A DNA stretch of 64,000 nucleotides from Pyronema omphalodes. Its lineage: Eukaryota; Ascomycota; Pezizomycetes; Pezizales; Pyronemataceae. Below the pieces are notes generated by a model, which was not told where the DNA came from, searched no databases, and saw nothing but the letters and a program-made list of their open reading frames with translations. Every line of letters begins with the position of its first letter. Positions within the stretch are counted from its first letter, which is position 1. Shown piece by piece: positions 41,765 through 57,643 of this stretch. Where the stretch lies: positions 1,445,224-1,509,223 of the forward strand of contig JAJJXM010000004.1 of the NCBI GenBank assembly GCA_024516155.1, given 5' to 3'. Made by a program: the position numbers and the translations under genes.

Positions 41765-42395
41765 TTGTAGTACCTTATAAATAATAACAATATGGACATC
41801 GTATCAATGCTGAATAGGTACCTATTTAGGTAAACCCCCCACTGCTATGAGTACTGTTATATCATGAATTCATACAGCTACTGCCTTAGAGGTACTCGAA
41901 TAGCCACACCACTCGAGGATTGTTAGACAATTGCACTCGGAGCGCTTCTTATCCCAATAGATTGATCACGATGAGTCGAACTCAATCAGAATGAGAAACT
42001 GGCTTACTCGCGCATTGATCGACGATGAACAATTATCCTTAATTAACCAAGGCATGGCTGAACTGCCTTAACTATTAAACTGGTGGTTGCATATTCCCAA
42101 ATTTGTCGTCTGTAGCCGTGTACGGAATATTTACATCTCACTTTCTGCTACACAGCGATAGTCGACCCATAGTGAATCACTCATTCCAAAGATGCATTCG
42201 TGTGTCAATGCGTCGATACGTCTTCGAAATCTCAGAACCCGAGATACCGCATACTGCTGAGCACAGTTAAAATCTGCAGTCAGCTTATAAAGGCTCCAGA
42301 TTGGAGGGAACGGTGAATCTTAGGGGTTGATGTGATAATAAGTTGTATATAGAAGAATCAGGATTCTGTGCTTAAATATCCAACCCCCCTCCGAT

Positions 42396-42946
42396 ATGTT
42401 CGATAGAAAAATCCTATTTCCCGTAATGAAAGTGTATCATCCCGGTGTTGATTTTGTTGAAGCGGTATGTTTTATTCTCTTTGCTGTTCCTTCGAATTTC
42501 TCTTGACATGATTACCTGTTACTATTTACCGACATCGTCTGAATGCCTTTGAGTATATGCTTATACTACTGTTATGATCTCTTGTTTATTTCGCCATTTC
42601 AATTATTCTTTTTATTTCATGTGGAATGTTTAGGCTGATAAAACACTCTTGTTATTTCTATCCCCAATTATAGAAACTTCCGGATTTTAAGAATCGCATA
42701 AACGACTTTATCGCCGCGTTGTTTAATAAGAATAAGCACGAATCCACGAAAAAATGGCAGACCGCTCGTAATGATATGCTCATCTTATGTATCTACAACA
42801 GGGTCAAGTACTACTTTCATAGCATCCGGTATCACAAGTTCTCCGTTTATGTGAGTAATATCCCATGACCACCACCGAAAAGACCCACGCCCCCTACATT
42901 CCAGAGAATCACTACACAGAAAAACTATAGGACTGTATTCTTCTAA
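42396..42946 (+). CDS. Candidate small intron-containing gene, unknown function
   Basis: Three exons fit: 42396-42464, 42674-42850 and 42905-42946, about 95 residues, all joined in phase 0. Donors are GTATGT and GTGAGT, close to the fungal consensus; acceptors are ATTATAG and ATTCCAG. If the second intron is retained, the frame ends at 42868 (87 residues). The protein has MKVYHPGVDFVEA early, then a basic, helix-like middle (KNRINDFIAALFNKNKHES, then WQTARNDMLILCIYNRVKYY). No signal peptide, no membrane segment and no family that I know. Good splice signals around protein-like sequence favour a real or recently dead lineage-specific gene. Confidence 0.4.
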
Positions 42947-45900
42947 ATAGCTAACTATCTCTCGGCGCTATATGTATTGCATAGACGAGCCCAGCCCGAT
43001 TCTCTCAATCGTCAGCCAATCCTCCGCCCACCTCCCATTCAGTGCTTCCCACTCTATGCATTATCACACTCGCAGTTTCAGACAAAACATAAATTTCTGA
43101 AAAACTTTTACCTATAATTTAAATCCTCAACACAAAATCAAGCCAATGCTTTCCTGGTGTTCAATTGAGGGCAATTTGTCCGATCCGGTTGGGGGCTCCT
43201 ATATTTATTGACACTGCATGCCAGAACTCGTGTTTCGTTTCTTGTATCTAAACTATACATGAATATTTGTAGTAATCTTATATATTGTCAAGAATGCGGT
43301 GTATATGGCATAGGTTGTACGATTCAAAAGGGGTGATGGCGGGCTCTTGAAGTCGCGTCGCTTGTATGCACAATTTCATGCCGCCTGGAAATGCACTGTG
43401 GGGATTTCTATTGATTATGTCCATCTTGCCTCAGAGTTTAGTCTGATTTCTGTTTAATCGTTGCTTAGGTTATTGGTTCCGGATGAGTGTTGAAGGTATT
43501 GCAAGCTTGGGTTACAGGGCAGGCCGAGTGAGCTTCCGTGAATCTTAATAAGAACAACACCACACATCATACGGCATCTAGGGATGGGGGACAGTGCTTA
43601 CTTTAGCATCAATCATCATATCGTAGAATTAAGTAAAAATACTCGATGTAGTCAACTTAATTTAAATAGTGCTATATGAGAATTTGTGAGCACCAAAATA
43701 TTGTGTTTCCAGAACATGTCACATGTGCGCATGAACTACAACAAACCATAAATTCAGTCATCAACCTTGCATCCAAACCCTCGAACCGCAGTGTCTGCAG
43801 GTTCCAAAATTTGTTGCAATTCAGAGAAAGTGGAGCCTTGTATGCGTAGTCTTTGATGAAGGCTGAAGACCCATCGGTGCCTGTAGGTATAGTCATATCT
43901 TGGACTTTAGAAACACAATTTACGAGATCTCAGTAGAACCAGTTTCCAAAACACATACATCTGCACTTGTAATAATTCGGAAGTTCAACTGTGACATAGA
44001 TCAAGAATCTTTGCTTAGCAAATAAGTACTTTAGCCCTCTACAGAGCCCCTTAATCCTGATCAGCCCCACTCCTTTTTGATCTGCGCTTGGCTTATAGGA
44101 CGATTGACTACCATCTCATATACTCAAATGATCCAAAAGGAGTCTTCCGAGAATGATTTGGAAAGCTTGATAAACCATTCTGGCTTTGGCGGGGTTTTTA
44201 TTCTATGGTCATGTCATCGATGTTTGTAGTTTGAATATTTTGGATCCAGAAAAGAGCCTGAGTTCGTGTGTTATCAGTGCTGGATCATGAGGGCACCATA
44301 CAGGAGGAGAGCAAACCTGGCGAGCCGGTATCAAAATTGAAATTTTAATCCGAGATTGTCGAACAGAGCTTCGGCAGTATCAGTTTCATGGATGCTCGTA
44401 TTAGCCGTGCCGATTCGGAGTCTCCGAGCTCCAGCTATATACTCGCCAAGATTTCAACCCTTTCCTCGTGGAGGATTCCATGCAATCGGCTGGGTACTTG
44501 CAGAGCTAATAAAACGAGTGATCCAACCGAGGATTTATCAAAGTGCGAATTATACCGGGCGCACAATACTTAATAACCGCCGAGTATATGGATACACAGA
44601 GATATATATTGCCCGTTGCCAAGACGCGGGAGGCGCATATAACTCTCCGATGTGCAATGCCATGTCTAACCTCAGTTGACAGCGGAGACATCCCGAACAT
44701 CCTAAACATCCTACGCCATTATTTCCATCCCAATTATATATCTTTCTAATGTCAATCCGCCTCCTTAAGCCTCCTTGAAATCTTATTGAATGTCTTAAAT
44801 TACTAACAACAGCAGCCGGTAACCGGATAAATCCCACGTTTATATTTATCAAATCTACGGGATGCATATGTCAAGTAATAAGTGCGCATCGACAATCCCA
44901 AAACCGTGTCATTTCTATCCATGTTCTGAAACGATGCATCATCGGTTTGTAGATTAAACTGGATTTCTAGATTCCTCCTGTTGACTCAGGGCTCATGGTT
45001 TTCACCGGGTGTGTATGTATAACTCAACTCTGTCCAGCCCAGCTTCGGTGTGCGCACATTGCATAATTTTATGCACCATATACATATAAGTCATCGCTAG
45101 GCATACTCCCATACCTTGACCTCCCAAACTACCAGCTTACGGCAGCAATACGTATTACAAGGCCCAGGCAAGGCTTAGTTAGTTAGCCAGTTAGTGGCTT
45201 AATTCGTATGCCCTATGGTTCGAACTTTGAACTTTGTGAGGCACAGACATACACAGACAAACGTCATGCGAAAAAAAAAAACCCCAGCCATATATAGCAA
45301 ACCAAACAAGCAATCTGCACTGTACTGTGGCATGGCAAACGTCTCGCTCTCGCTGAGAGAGCGTCCATCGTGAAATTTGAACTATGTTTTGATGCTGTTT
45401 CGACTTGGCTGTTTGTGGAAAGATGGGTATGTATAATCACCCCACTCCTCGCCCTGCCCCCCCTTCCCCCCACTTATGAAGTTCTTGCAAGTCACAACGA
45501 ACTATGTATTGCATTCACCGAGAGCGTTGGAACTAAAGACTCAGAGATCTTCCTACTATATACAGACTAGTGGATGCGGAATATCGTCCCGGGATTGAAG
45601 TCTACAGACGTGTAGAGCTGCCACAGCAGGTTCATGGCCTTGTTTTATGGCTGAAGAAGGCAAAAGGTAGTATGCAGAAACACGCAACTTGCCGTTGATA
45701 TGGTTTTCGATTGTCATAACATAACGCTTATGAGTGATGTTTTTGGATTAGCAGATATCAACGTCTGGTTAAAGCAGTACATAAACATATTCAAATTCAG
45801 CATCTCGAAAAAAAAAAATCGTTAATTATGTCATTCCGTGTAAGCGGGTATACCTAGGATATGGTCCGCAGCTGTGCCACCGCGTCTGAAATCCGTCGCA

Positions 45901-47060
45901 TTGTAATTTTGTACCGCCAGCCCCACCCAAGTAGTTTGCATGGAAGTGTCCAAAGATGGTCCATTGCGTGTGTCAATTCTTTGGTCTACGTTGATCACTT
46001 TTCACCTTTACATACAGTTCATCTGAGACCCCCAAGCTATCCTTTTTTCTATTTTTGACAGTCCGGGTTATGGTTACTTCCCAACTGCCCTGCCCGAATG
46101 GCCGACTGCCGTGTGCACGCAGTTCGTTGCCAAGATTTTTACAGGTTAGGGTTTACATACCACGATGCCCTTCGTCCTCGTTGTCTTCGGAGATTCGGGG
46201 CCGCTTTTTCGAATCCCGGTCAGACCCGGCTCCAGCCTCTAACACCTTCTCAGGGTCCGTTAACATCCACCGTAGGAACGAAAAACCTAAATTCGGAGCG
46301 GTAGAGATGCCGTCGTTTACTTATCACCTAAAATTACCCGAGTGGATTAGATGAAACGATGATATCGTTAGCAAAATGGACCTCATCACCGGGAAATTTT
46401 ACTGGACAAAGAGTTTTCCATTTCATCCGTTCGTCGTCTCGACGTCGGAGTTTTTCGAAGGTAGGACCCAGATGAGATGAGACGAGAAACTCCGACAACG
46501 ATGCACATGCGAAAAAATCGCCGAAATATGTAAAGCTAGAGCTAGTTAGGTTTGGAACTGTGAAGGCACCTTGACCTTATGGAGACATTCGAGACCTTCC
46601 ATAAACCATGCTGAAACACACACCCCGACGTCCTTTACTATGAGACATATGTATGAGACAGGATCCGCCCGCCGAAAAGGAAAGTTCTGATTTTACGGTC
46701 TTGGCTACTGTGCAGCTACTTGCTATATACAGAATTAACAGGAAGGTGGATTTCGAAATATCGATATCATATTTGATGAATCAGCTTCCTCTTCTCCTTC
46801 TTCTCAGGTTAGATCAATAGAGCCACGAAGTACCTCGTCATGCAATGCCGTGCAAGGAGAGACAACTTGATCTGTTCCCTTTTCGATGGGCGGATCCTGT
46901 ATATTCACCGACTTTCATCAACCGTAGGCCCATAGACTTGTACTATTAACAATAGTCATCAACTATGAAAAGAATGATGTGCCCCTTGGATCTGGACTTG
47001 ACTTCTGTGTGTACGATCGTGACCAAAGTGATTACATAGAGTACATACATAGTGACGGAG
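42947..47060. other. Spacer, possibly with decayed genes
   Basis: Ordinary-complexity sequence without repeats, unlike the left half. Several frames of 60-100 codons exist, for example 43896-43672 on the minus strand (74 codons from an ATG, containing LRFEGLDARLMTEF), but none could be assigned. A hairpin with 14-base arms and one mismatch lies at 46444-46457 and 46483-46496. Confidence 0.45.
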
Positions 47061-47743
47061 TTAATCAATTGTCCGCACCAAGAACGGAGCCCCCATAGAA
47101 AGCTGGAAATTGGGGTTTGTTACACTAGTTTCCATCAAAGTATCCACAACTCCCCTCGTCAAAAATTTGACGAGTGTTTTAGTTTCGGTCCGTTGCTTTT
47201 GTGGCACACCGAGGTTTTGCTCGGGGTCCATAGCGAGTGGAGATCCTAAAACGGCTTTTAAAATTAGCTTAGAGGTGGCATCGAGAAATGGCTTTAGCAT
47301 ACCATAGCAGAGGTACATACGTAGTTTACTCCAGCTCGAGCATAGGGCTACTCGAGATGAGCATCGCGGGTTTTCGGTTTAGACCTTTTATGTACCCGCA
47401 AATTATTAAACTGCGGCTCCGGTCAACGCTTACCCATGATCGTTGCGGAATTTATTTAGACTCCGATAGATACCATCGGGGCTTGAAGCGAAGGAGTAAC
47501 GTAGTGCGGAGGCTGACTTTATTACAGATGTCTAGACAGGATCCACGATCCGGGCTTTCATTTCCTATTCCCACTGCTCTCTAGGCTTTGTGGATTCTGA
47601 ACTAGGTCCCCCAAGGTTTCTTGGGTTCTTTAGATGGTTCCTGGATTCGCAACTTTATGGCATCGCCTTCAAAGTTCAAATCGGACCCCGGCACGCACGG
47701 ATTCCTCAAGACTTTTCTGGTACTGCCGTGACGACGCCTCATC
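47061..47743 (-). pseudogene. Decayed coding sequence of unknown family
   Basis: Protein-like peptides occur in order on the minus strand but in different frames. From about 47743 a frame reads DEASSRQYQKSLEES then VRAGVRFEL; it stops, and one base out of phase continues FEGDAIKLRIQEPSKEPKKP to about 47605. From ATG 47318 an 85-codon frame to 47061 reads MLKPFLDATSKLILKAVLG and later VKFLTRGVVDTLMETSV. Charged, varied composition in three frames with intervening stops suggests an old gene broken by indels. The family is not recognised and this could be partly chance. Confidence 0.3.
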
Positions 47744-48179
47744 CTTTTTTTTTTTACCTCTGTAAGGCTGTTGCTCTGTGCGACTGTTGTTCAGCAAAGA
47801 TCAACGGCGCACATCCATTGTCGTCCAGAAGCATGTCGACGTAAAGTGGAAACTGCAATTTATAAGGGTCTTCTGAAGGAGTCGTAGCCTGGTAAAGACC
47901 CTGGGAGGTGCATGTAAGGTGGCGGGGCGGCGTGATGAATTCGCGGGAGGTGCCCCTTTGGGAAGTGGGGAGGTGCTATGCCATTGCATGTTTATCCCAC
48001 TTATCCACACTCATGGCACACTTATAATATCTGGAGTGGTCCCTAGGTGGTTGTGAAATGTGAAGAACGTGAGAATTACGTGAATCCGAACAACTTGATT
48101 AACTCCGACGTTCCTTACCATCGCGGCGGGCATCAGCAGGAGGTTTCCAAGGTGTGACAATCTTGACAGCAACGACAAA

Positions 48180-48275
48180 AAAAAAGTGCGAAGTGCGAGG
48201 GAAGTGCGGAGGAAGTGCGAAGGAATCGCGAAAGAATCGCGAAAGAAGTGCGAAGGAACTGCAAAGAAGAAGCGT
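48180..48275. repeat. GAAGTGCGAAG-type degenerate array
   Basis: Seven or eight imperfect 10-13 base units (GGAAGTGCGA, GGAATCGCGAAA, GAAGTGCGAA). It lies about 800 bases upstream of the G-alpha start codon. Confidence 0.75.
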
Positions 48276-49088
48276 GGGCAGAAGTGTTGAAAGTTTCGAA
48301 GGGTTGAAGTGTCGAAGCAGAAGAAGAAGGTTGAAGCATCAGTATCGCAGCTGAACAGCATCACATCACCCGCACATCGCATCCAACCCTGGCAGCGCAG
48401 CGCACTCGACCCTCGACTGGACCCCCGACACAACTTCGATTTCGACTCGTCCTCGAATTAACCCAAACTCGACCACTCAGACTACGAAATCTTTTCTCCA
48501 CAGCCGCTCCTCGCCTAACAGAAACCATTTCTCTGACCCGCCTCGACGGCTTCTCACATCGGCACTCCCACACAACCTACCCCGCCAGAACGGTGCAGCG
48601 CACTTTACCATCCGCATCACTTGCATTCGATATCTACATTCTTCACAGGTTTACGGCTATACTGGCAGGTCTCCATACTGCTTTTCCCCCTTCAAAAAAA
48701 AAAAAACTGCAGTGCACGGAGCTCGAGTCGAATCAGATCGCTTTCCGAGTCCAGTTACGCGGGTTGACATTTCAACGTACGCAACGACGCAAGACGCACA
48801 GTTACCATCCACGCCACTGAAATTTGAAACCGGTCGTCTAAAAAGTGGTTGTAGTTGGGTTTCGGTTTTGAGTTCACAGTTTCGTGCGAGACTTGAGCTA
48901 GGACCTTCCAGGAACCTTGGAACGCCATAGCAACGAACAGCTCTCAACGACCTACGACCCAGCTTAACCATAGCCAGGTCGACCATCAATAATACATCCT
49001 GGCTACCAGAAACCCGCCAGATAACAGGACTAGCGATCCAGCGCCTGAACCTTCATTAGCCGGCACCGTGGCTCGCTTTTTCTTAAAA
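48276..49088. promoter_or_regulatory. Upstream region of the G-alpha gene
   Basis: CT-rich plus-strand sequence (48355-48620) followed by mixed sequence fits a long fungal promoter and 5' UTR. No specific sites are assigned. The start codon is preceded by TTAAAA. Confidence 0.4.
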
Positions 49089-50545
49089 ATGTGTATGGGT
49101 GGAGGGGGTGATGATGTCGAAACTAAACGGCATCATGAAATTGAAAAGCTCATCCGGCAAGATGAGAAGAGAATGACGAAGGAGGTCAAACTGCTTCTTT
49201 TAGGTCAGTTGCGGCTGTTAAGCGCATGAGACATCGATCAGGCAGTTAATCGTTATTTAGGCGCCGGAGAGAGTGGAAAATCTACCATTTTGAAACAGAT
49301 GAAGCTTATTCACGCATCTGGATTCTCCAAGAGCGATAGGTTGGTTTCTTTTGCTCTCTCTACGTCTAGTGGGATATGTGGTAGCTAACTAACATTTCAT
49401 TATAGGGAGGATTATAAGGTTAGAATTAGAGCTCAACCTCTCTTGATACCCTCATGATTAATGCCAATTTTAGGTTATTATTTTTGCAAATCTGCTGGAC
49501 TCGATAAAGATTACACTCGAAGCCATGGAGCAGTTTGATATTACTTTAGATAACCCCCAGAATGAGGTGTGTAACCATGCAGACACCCGCATGTTAAATT
49601 TGTTTACCTGCTAACTCAACTCACAGTTGGCGGTCGATCTTATCGTCCTGGACCGTGAGCTAAGCCGAGGTGAACCGTTTCCAAAGGAGTACGAGCAGCC
49701 TTTCCGCCGTCTATGGAGCGATAAGGGTGTTCAGCAGGCTATCAACAGAGGAAACGAGTTTGCTCTTCATGACAATTTAATATAGTAAGATATTTGCACA
49801 CATCAGGAAATAGGAATAACATCTAACAAAAACATTCTAGCTTTTTTGATAACCTTGATCGTTTGTTCAGTCAAGGTTACCTTCCAAGTGATCAGGATAT
49901 CCTGAGGTCACGATTGAAGACCACGGGAATTACGGAAACAGTATTCGATCTCGGTACTCTAACCTACCGCATGTTTGACGTCGGAGGACAGAGATCAGAA
50001 CGGAAAAAATGGATTCACTGCTTCGAAGGTGTAACTGCTTTGCTATTTTTGGTAGCTATCAGCGGGTACGACCAGTGCCTAGTTGAAGACAAGGACGCGG
50101 TATGTAGCTATCCGTAATCTGCACTGGGAATTATGTTGGCTGATAAGCAGTAGAACCAAATGCAGGAAGCCTTGATGCTCTTTGAGAGTATTTGCAACTC
50201 TCAGTGGTTTGTAAAGACTTCGATCATCTTGTTTCTGAACAAGATTGATCTGTTTAAGCAAAAAATTGAAACATCACCGGTCAACAAGTACTTTACAGAC
50301 TATACCGGTGACCCAAAAGACTTCAAGCAGGCTAGCGGCTTTTTCCAGGAAAACTTCAAACGCCTGAATAGAAGTCCACAAAAGGTTGGTACCCTGCACA
50401 GCTATCTAGGGTCAGACAAATACTGATAATTTAGGATGTCTATGTTCACTTCACAAATGCTACCGATACCAACCTCCTTAAAAAGACTATGGCCAGTGTC
50501 CAGGACATGATTCTCCAACAAAACCTGAAGACTTTAGTACTGTAA
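49089..50545 (+). CDS. Heterotrimeric G-protein alpha subunit, GNA-2-like, eight exons
   Basis: A membrane-associated GTPase switch that couples receptors to signalling. Eight exons: 49089-49203, 49261-49339, 49406-49418, 49474-49566, 49627-49784, 49841-50099, 50154-50384 and 50435-50545; all keep frame, giving 352 residues. Motifs are the P-loop GAGESGKST (residues 39-47), switch [11 protein letters not shown], switch [22 protein letters not shown] for guanine recognition and TNATDT near the end. The N-terminus MCMGGG has Cys at position 2 rather than the Gly needed for myristoylation, so palmitoylation is the likely anchor. This, with [17 protein letters not shown] and the C-terminus LKTLVL without a toxin-target Cys, matches the Neurospora GNA-2 group rather than GNA-1 or GNA-3. 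Exon 3 is only 13 bases. At the sixth intron only the distal acceptor of CAGTAG avoids an in-frame stop. Confidence 0.95.
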
Positions 50546-53924
<3,379 letters not shown>

Positions 53925-54689
53925 ATGCATAATGGATCTCGTTGGTTATAGAATACGGATTTAAAAAAGTTGTTTTTTATTCTTTGTTTTGAATTGGGAT
54001 TCCTTTTTTTTGTAGCTTGATAGAGGTTCAATGTGATACTTCATGCTGGATTTGCGGCAGTGGGATGTTTACTGTGTGATATTATAAATCGTGCCGATGT
54101 TATTATTACGTTTGATGTACTAATGTAACCCCTACGTACAACAAAAAGGCAATACAAATACAAAGGAGGGTTTAATACTTGTACCAGAGGAAGTCACATC
54201 CCCCAGTTCTCAGTGAGCTACACAAGTTGATCCATAAGACGCACCTTTGTAGCTTACCTCCCAGTCCTCGGCCGCGTCAGCCATGCTTGGTCTGGCCCAT
54301 TAATCTCCGTAAAAAGTCAAGAATTACCTTGTAGATACCGATATTTCAACTCCGAATCCTCCCATCCCCTCGTGGTGTTCAGCCATCCCATACTACTCTT
54401 ATTCTCCCGCGATATCACTCGCATTCAGGTATCTCAACTTAACTTAACAAGACATAGCAGAACATAGCAAGACGCAGCTCAACATACTACATCCCGAATT
54501 AATACATAATCGATAATCGAACGAGAAACGGATTCAAGATATTATAAGGTTTGATATTATGATTTCGTGATTCATGGGAAGTTGCTATTGATGCAGATAG
54601 GTATGTATTGTCTGTGGATGATAGGGACTTCAAACCAAAAGCAGCAGTAGAAAAAAAATGAAGGAGACACAGAAAGCAAAAAAAACTAC
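53925..54689. other. Spermidine synthase 3' flank
   Basis: Likely 3' UTR followed by AT-rich spacer. No gene is seen. Confidence 0.5.
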
Positions 54690-54803
54690 AGTATCCGGGA
54701 TTCCCGTCTGGTCACCCACGACAGTACTAGCCGGACGATATCATGCTTAAATAGCGCAGAGCGGACGGGATGCGTTGTATTCATGATTCTATGACCGTAG
54801 CTG
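54690..54803 (-). rRNA. 5S rRNA gene, possibly diverged
   Basis: On the minus strand the order TACGGTCATAG, GCATCCCGTCCGCTCTGCGC, GTGGGTGACCAGACGGGAAT and CCCGGATACTG matches ascomycete 5S rRNA. Helix II is kept as ATCATG paired with CATGAT, with sequence unlike other 5S genes I know but compensating. Helix I between the two ends pairs poorly, so the exact ends are uncertain and a 5S pseudogene is possible. A T8 Pol III terminator follows the 3' end at 54678-54685. Dispersed single 5S genes are normal in filamentous ascomycetes. Confidence 0.75.
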
Positions 54804-57643
54804 AAAATGTAGTTACCTTAAACTTTATATTGACTAAGTTTTACTGTAATACATTCCGGAGGTTTCTCTCTGAATACAAATACATAGACAGCGTTATAAG
54901 GCTGATGCCCGAAGGATTAAGGGCAGTACTATCAAAAATCCCTATTTCTAAAGTGATCCATAGATACAAGAATACAATACAGGTTTATGCATCACCCCCT
55001 TCTATTGCCACAGATTCACCATCCATGCACAGATCCATCATTCGGAACTCCTACTAAAGTTTTAATCAAATCCAGAATTTGGGTTTCATGACATTCTTAC
55101 CATCTCTGAGAATATTCGCTGACCTTGTGCTAAGTTAATGGACTTTACAAATGGTGCTGGTGGGGAGTATGATCTTGAAATATACATAAAAAGCGAAAGG
55201 AGGCAGGATGTAAATCACATTACGTATTGTCAGCACCATATCACCTGTTATCAATAACGGAAATATCATAATACTCATCAAAGTTTAAACCAGGCTGCGG
55301 CCTGAGAGAAACTTTGTATGGTATGACCGGTATCTCTGTAGACTGTGACGGTTGGTGTTAGATAAATCATGATTGCGCGGGTGACGGCCTGATGAGTTGA
55401 TGTTGAGTTGAGGAGAGAAGCTGTAGGATAGATTTTCATGCTGGGAATTGGTACTTCGTTACTGCGGCATGAGGTTGGGATAGAAGTTCATTGTTGTGTG
55501 GAGATGGTTAATTCCTGTGTCCTGGAGATGTTTGGGGTTGTGATCTCAGCTATGAACACTGATTGCTAGGAATATTTGTTGTCTTTTGTGTTCTTTATTC
55601 GCTGTATGCACTACGGAATTACGGATTGGGAAAAGAGGAAAAGAATGGTATGTATTTTAAATAGGATAAATTAAAGCATGAGCAGTGTACTCAAGCACTG
55701 TTGTAGCTTGTGTTCTCAGTGCTTGATGGGACTCACCGCCTTTTCTGTGCTTTTCATGCGCCCTACATGACTGAGTATTCCCGCAGTAGTTGAGAAATTG
55801 GAGAAGTCCGGAAAGGCTTCTAGGGCCCGGCCTTGAATAGAAGAATGTTGATTCTTGTGTTTTTATTTTTCTTGTTTTCTCTTACCTTGATAAATCTAGC
55901 TTTAGATTGCTTGAAACTGGATTGACACATTGTTGAGAATGGGCATTTTTATGTTATTTTTGTTGTTGGGGTAGAGGGGGAGGCGGGGGGATGGGTAGGG
56001 GATGGTTAAGATATGTTAACCTTTGAAATACTATTGCTTATCACTATGTTCAATACTGAAAGCTCGCTTTCTCCAGAACAGGACTCATTTGTCTACTTCT
56101 GGAGGGGTGGGACATTAGGGGGCCTTTCTACGGTTTCCTGTGAAAAGCTCGAAGGAGTTGCGAATACTATATATTTTGTCTTCAAAATCTCATACAGTAT
56201 TAATTACTGGGGGGGGTTACTAAACTATGAATATTTTACTGAAAAGCTCGGTTCAATAAAACCAGTCACAGTGTGAGCAATTCTAGATAACCAAACATCG
56301 AACCCTATCAATAATGATACCTTTCCCAAATTCCTGCCGTGCATTACAACACACATAAGGCTTTCCCATGTTGGAATTCCCATTTTCGGTACTCAGAGTG
56401 CAAGCCATATCAGCCGCCAGCGTCCATGTACTCTTATTTACCCGCACCATCTCCCGGGTTCTCAAAACATCACAAAAGTCTAGGCACTCTCAGAAGTCGG
56501 GAGAAAATAAGTCTACGGTCCATATCAGTGCATCAAGAATCTCAATGAAAATATAAAAAATCAAGACCTGGATATTTACTGCGCCCACCACTCGGCACTC
56601 GCACATTTTACCCAATCCACGGCTCACCGGTTCACCGCAACATTCTCCAACTCCAACTTCAATTCAAACACCAGTACACGTGACATTTCCAAATACTTTT
56701 TCCCCACGCATCTTTCATACCTCATATGTCGTCATCTCTGACACAGTAACCCCCCCACCCCCCCACACACACACACACACACACACGGTTATCATATCCC
56801 ATGACTCCCACGCTCCCACAAACACCTTCCTAAAGTATCATGAAACGCAACTCACAGTTACAGCTTTGTTTCATAGGGCTTCGGCTTGACAACCGAGATA
56901 TACATAATGATCTACTTAGGGATGAGGTTGCGTAAAGTGTAGTTGCTTAATTCTAGGATTGTGATTCATACGATACCGCGGACCGGTGTAGGAGAAATTT
57001 TGGTAAGCGAGAGCGAGAACGGAGGTTTTTTTCCTTCTTTTTAGATAAGGTGATTGCGGAGGTATGTTTGTATTATCTTGGATTATTGGCGTTGATGGTT
57101 TTTAGCTATGAGATAATAGTATAACTACTGATAGTTTGGAGGGGGTTGAGGATGGTTGAGGCTATGGGATACGTATAATAACAAGATTTGGAATCATAAA
57201 ACCTGAAAGATTTCGTCTAGACAACTCTTTGTTGAAGTTACAAAGAATAGATACGTATCATGATATCCATTTATAAAGTTGATGATAGTTAATTATCCCG
57301 TATTCGTGATTTACCGTTCATTTGACCAAGTCCAACCCGCGGTTCTACGGATCAACTTTACCTCACGCCCAGGCAAATTACATAGTCAACATAACAATCG
57401 CATACAGGCAACCCCCACTCTTCTCAATCCATTCCAACTGCCGATCGAAATTTATATCTACCCGATACAAGTAACCATATCATACGTCATACATCATGAA
57501 TCACGATCTCCCAACACTCCCCCAGTTCCCCTGTACATTACGTCGCAACTTTTCAACCCCCCACGCAGCCAACTCCCAATATTCCCCGGGGTATCTAGCT
57601 GGTTATAACCAAGACAGTCCAATGATTCAGACAGGAATTCAAC
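54804..57643. other. Spacer upstream of the 425-codon ORF
   Basis: No gene is recognised. A CA dinucleotide run lies at about 56761-56785. An ATG at 56013 starts an 87-codon frame of ordinary composition that I could not assign. The last few hundred bases may be the promoter of the next gene. Confidence 0.5.

Noticed and set aside
54770..55057. 95-codon plus-strand ORF
   Set aside because: Overlaps the 5S rRNA gene on the other strand and has no family resemblance.
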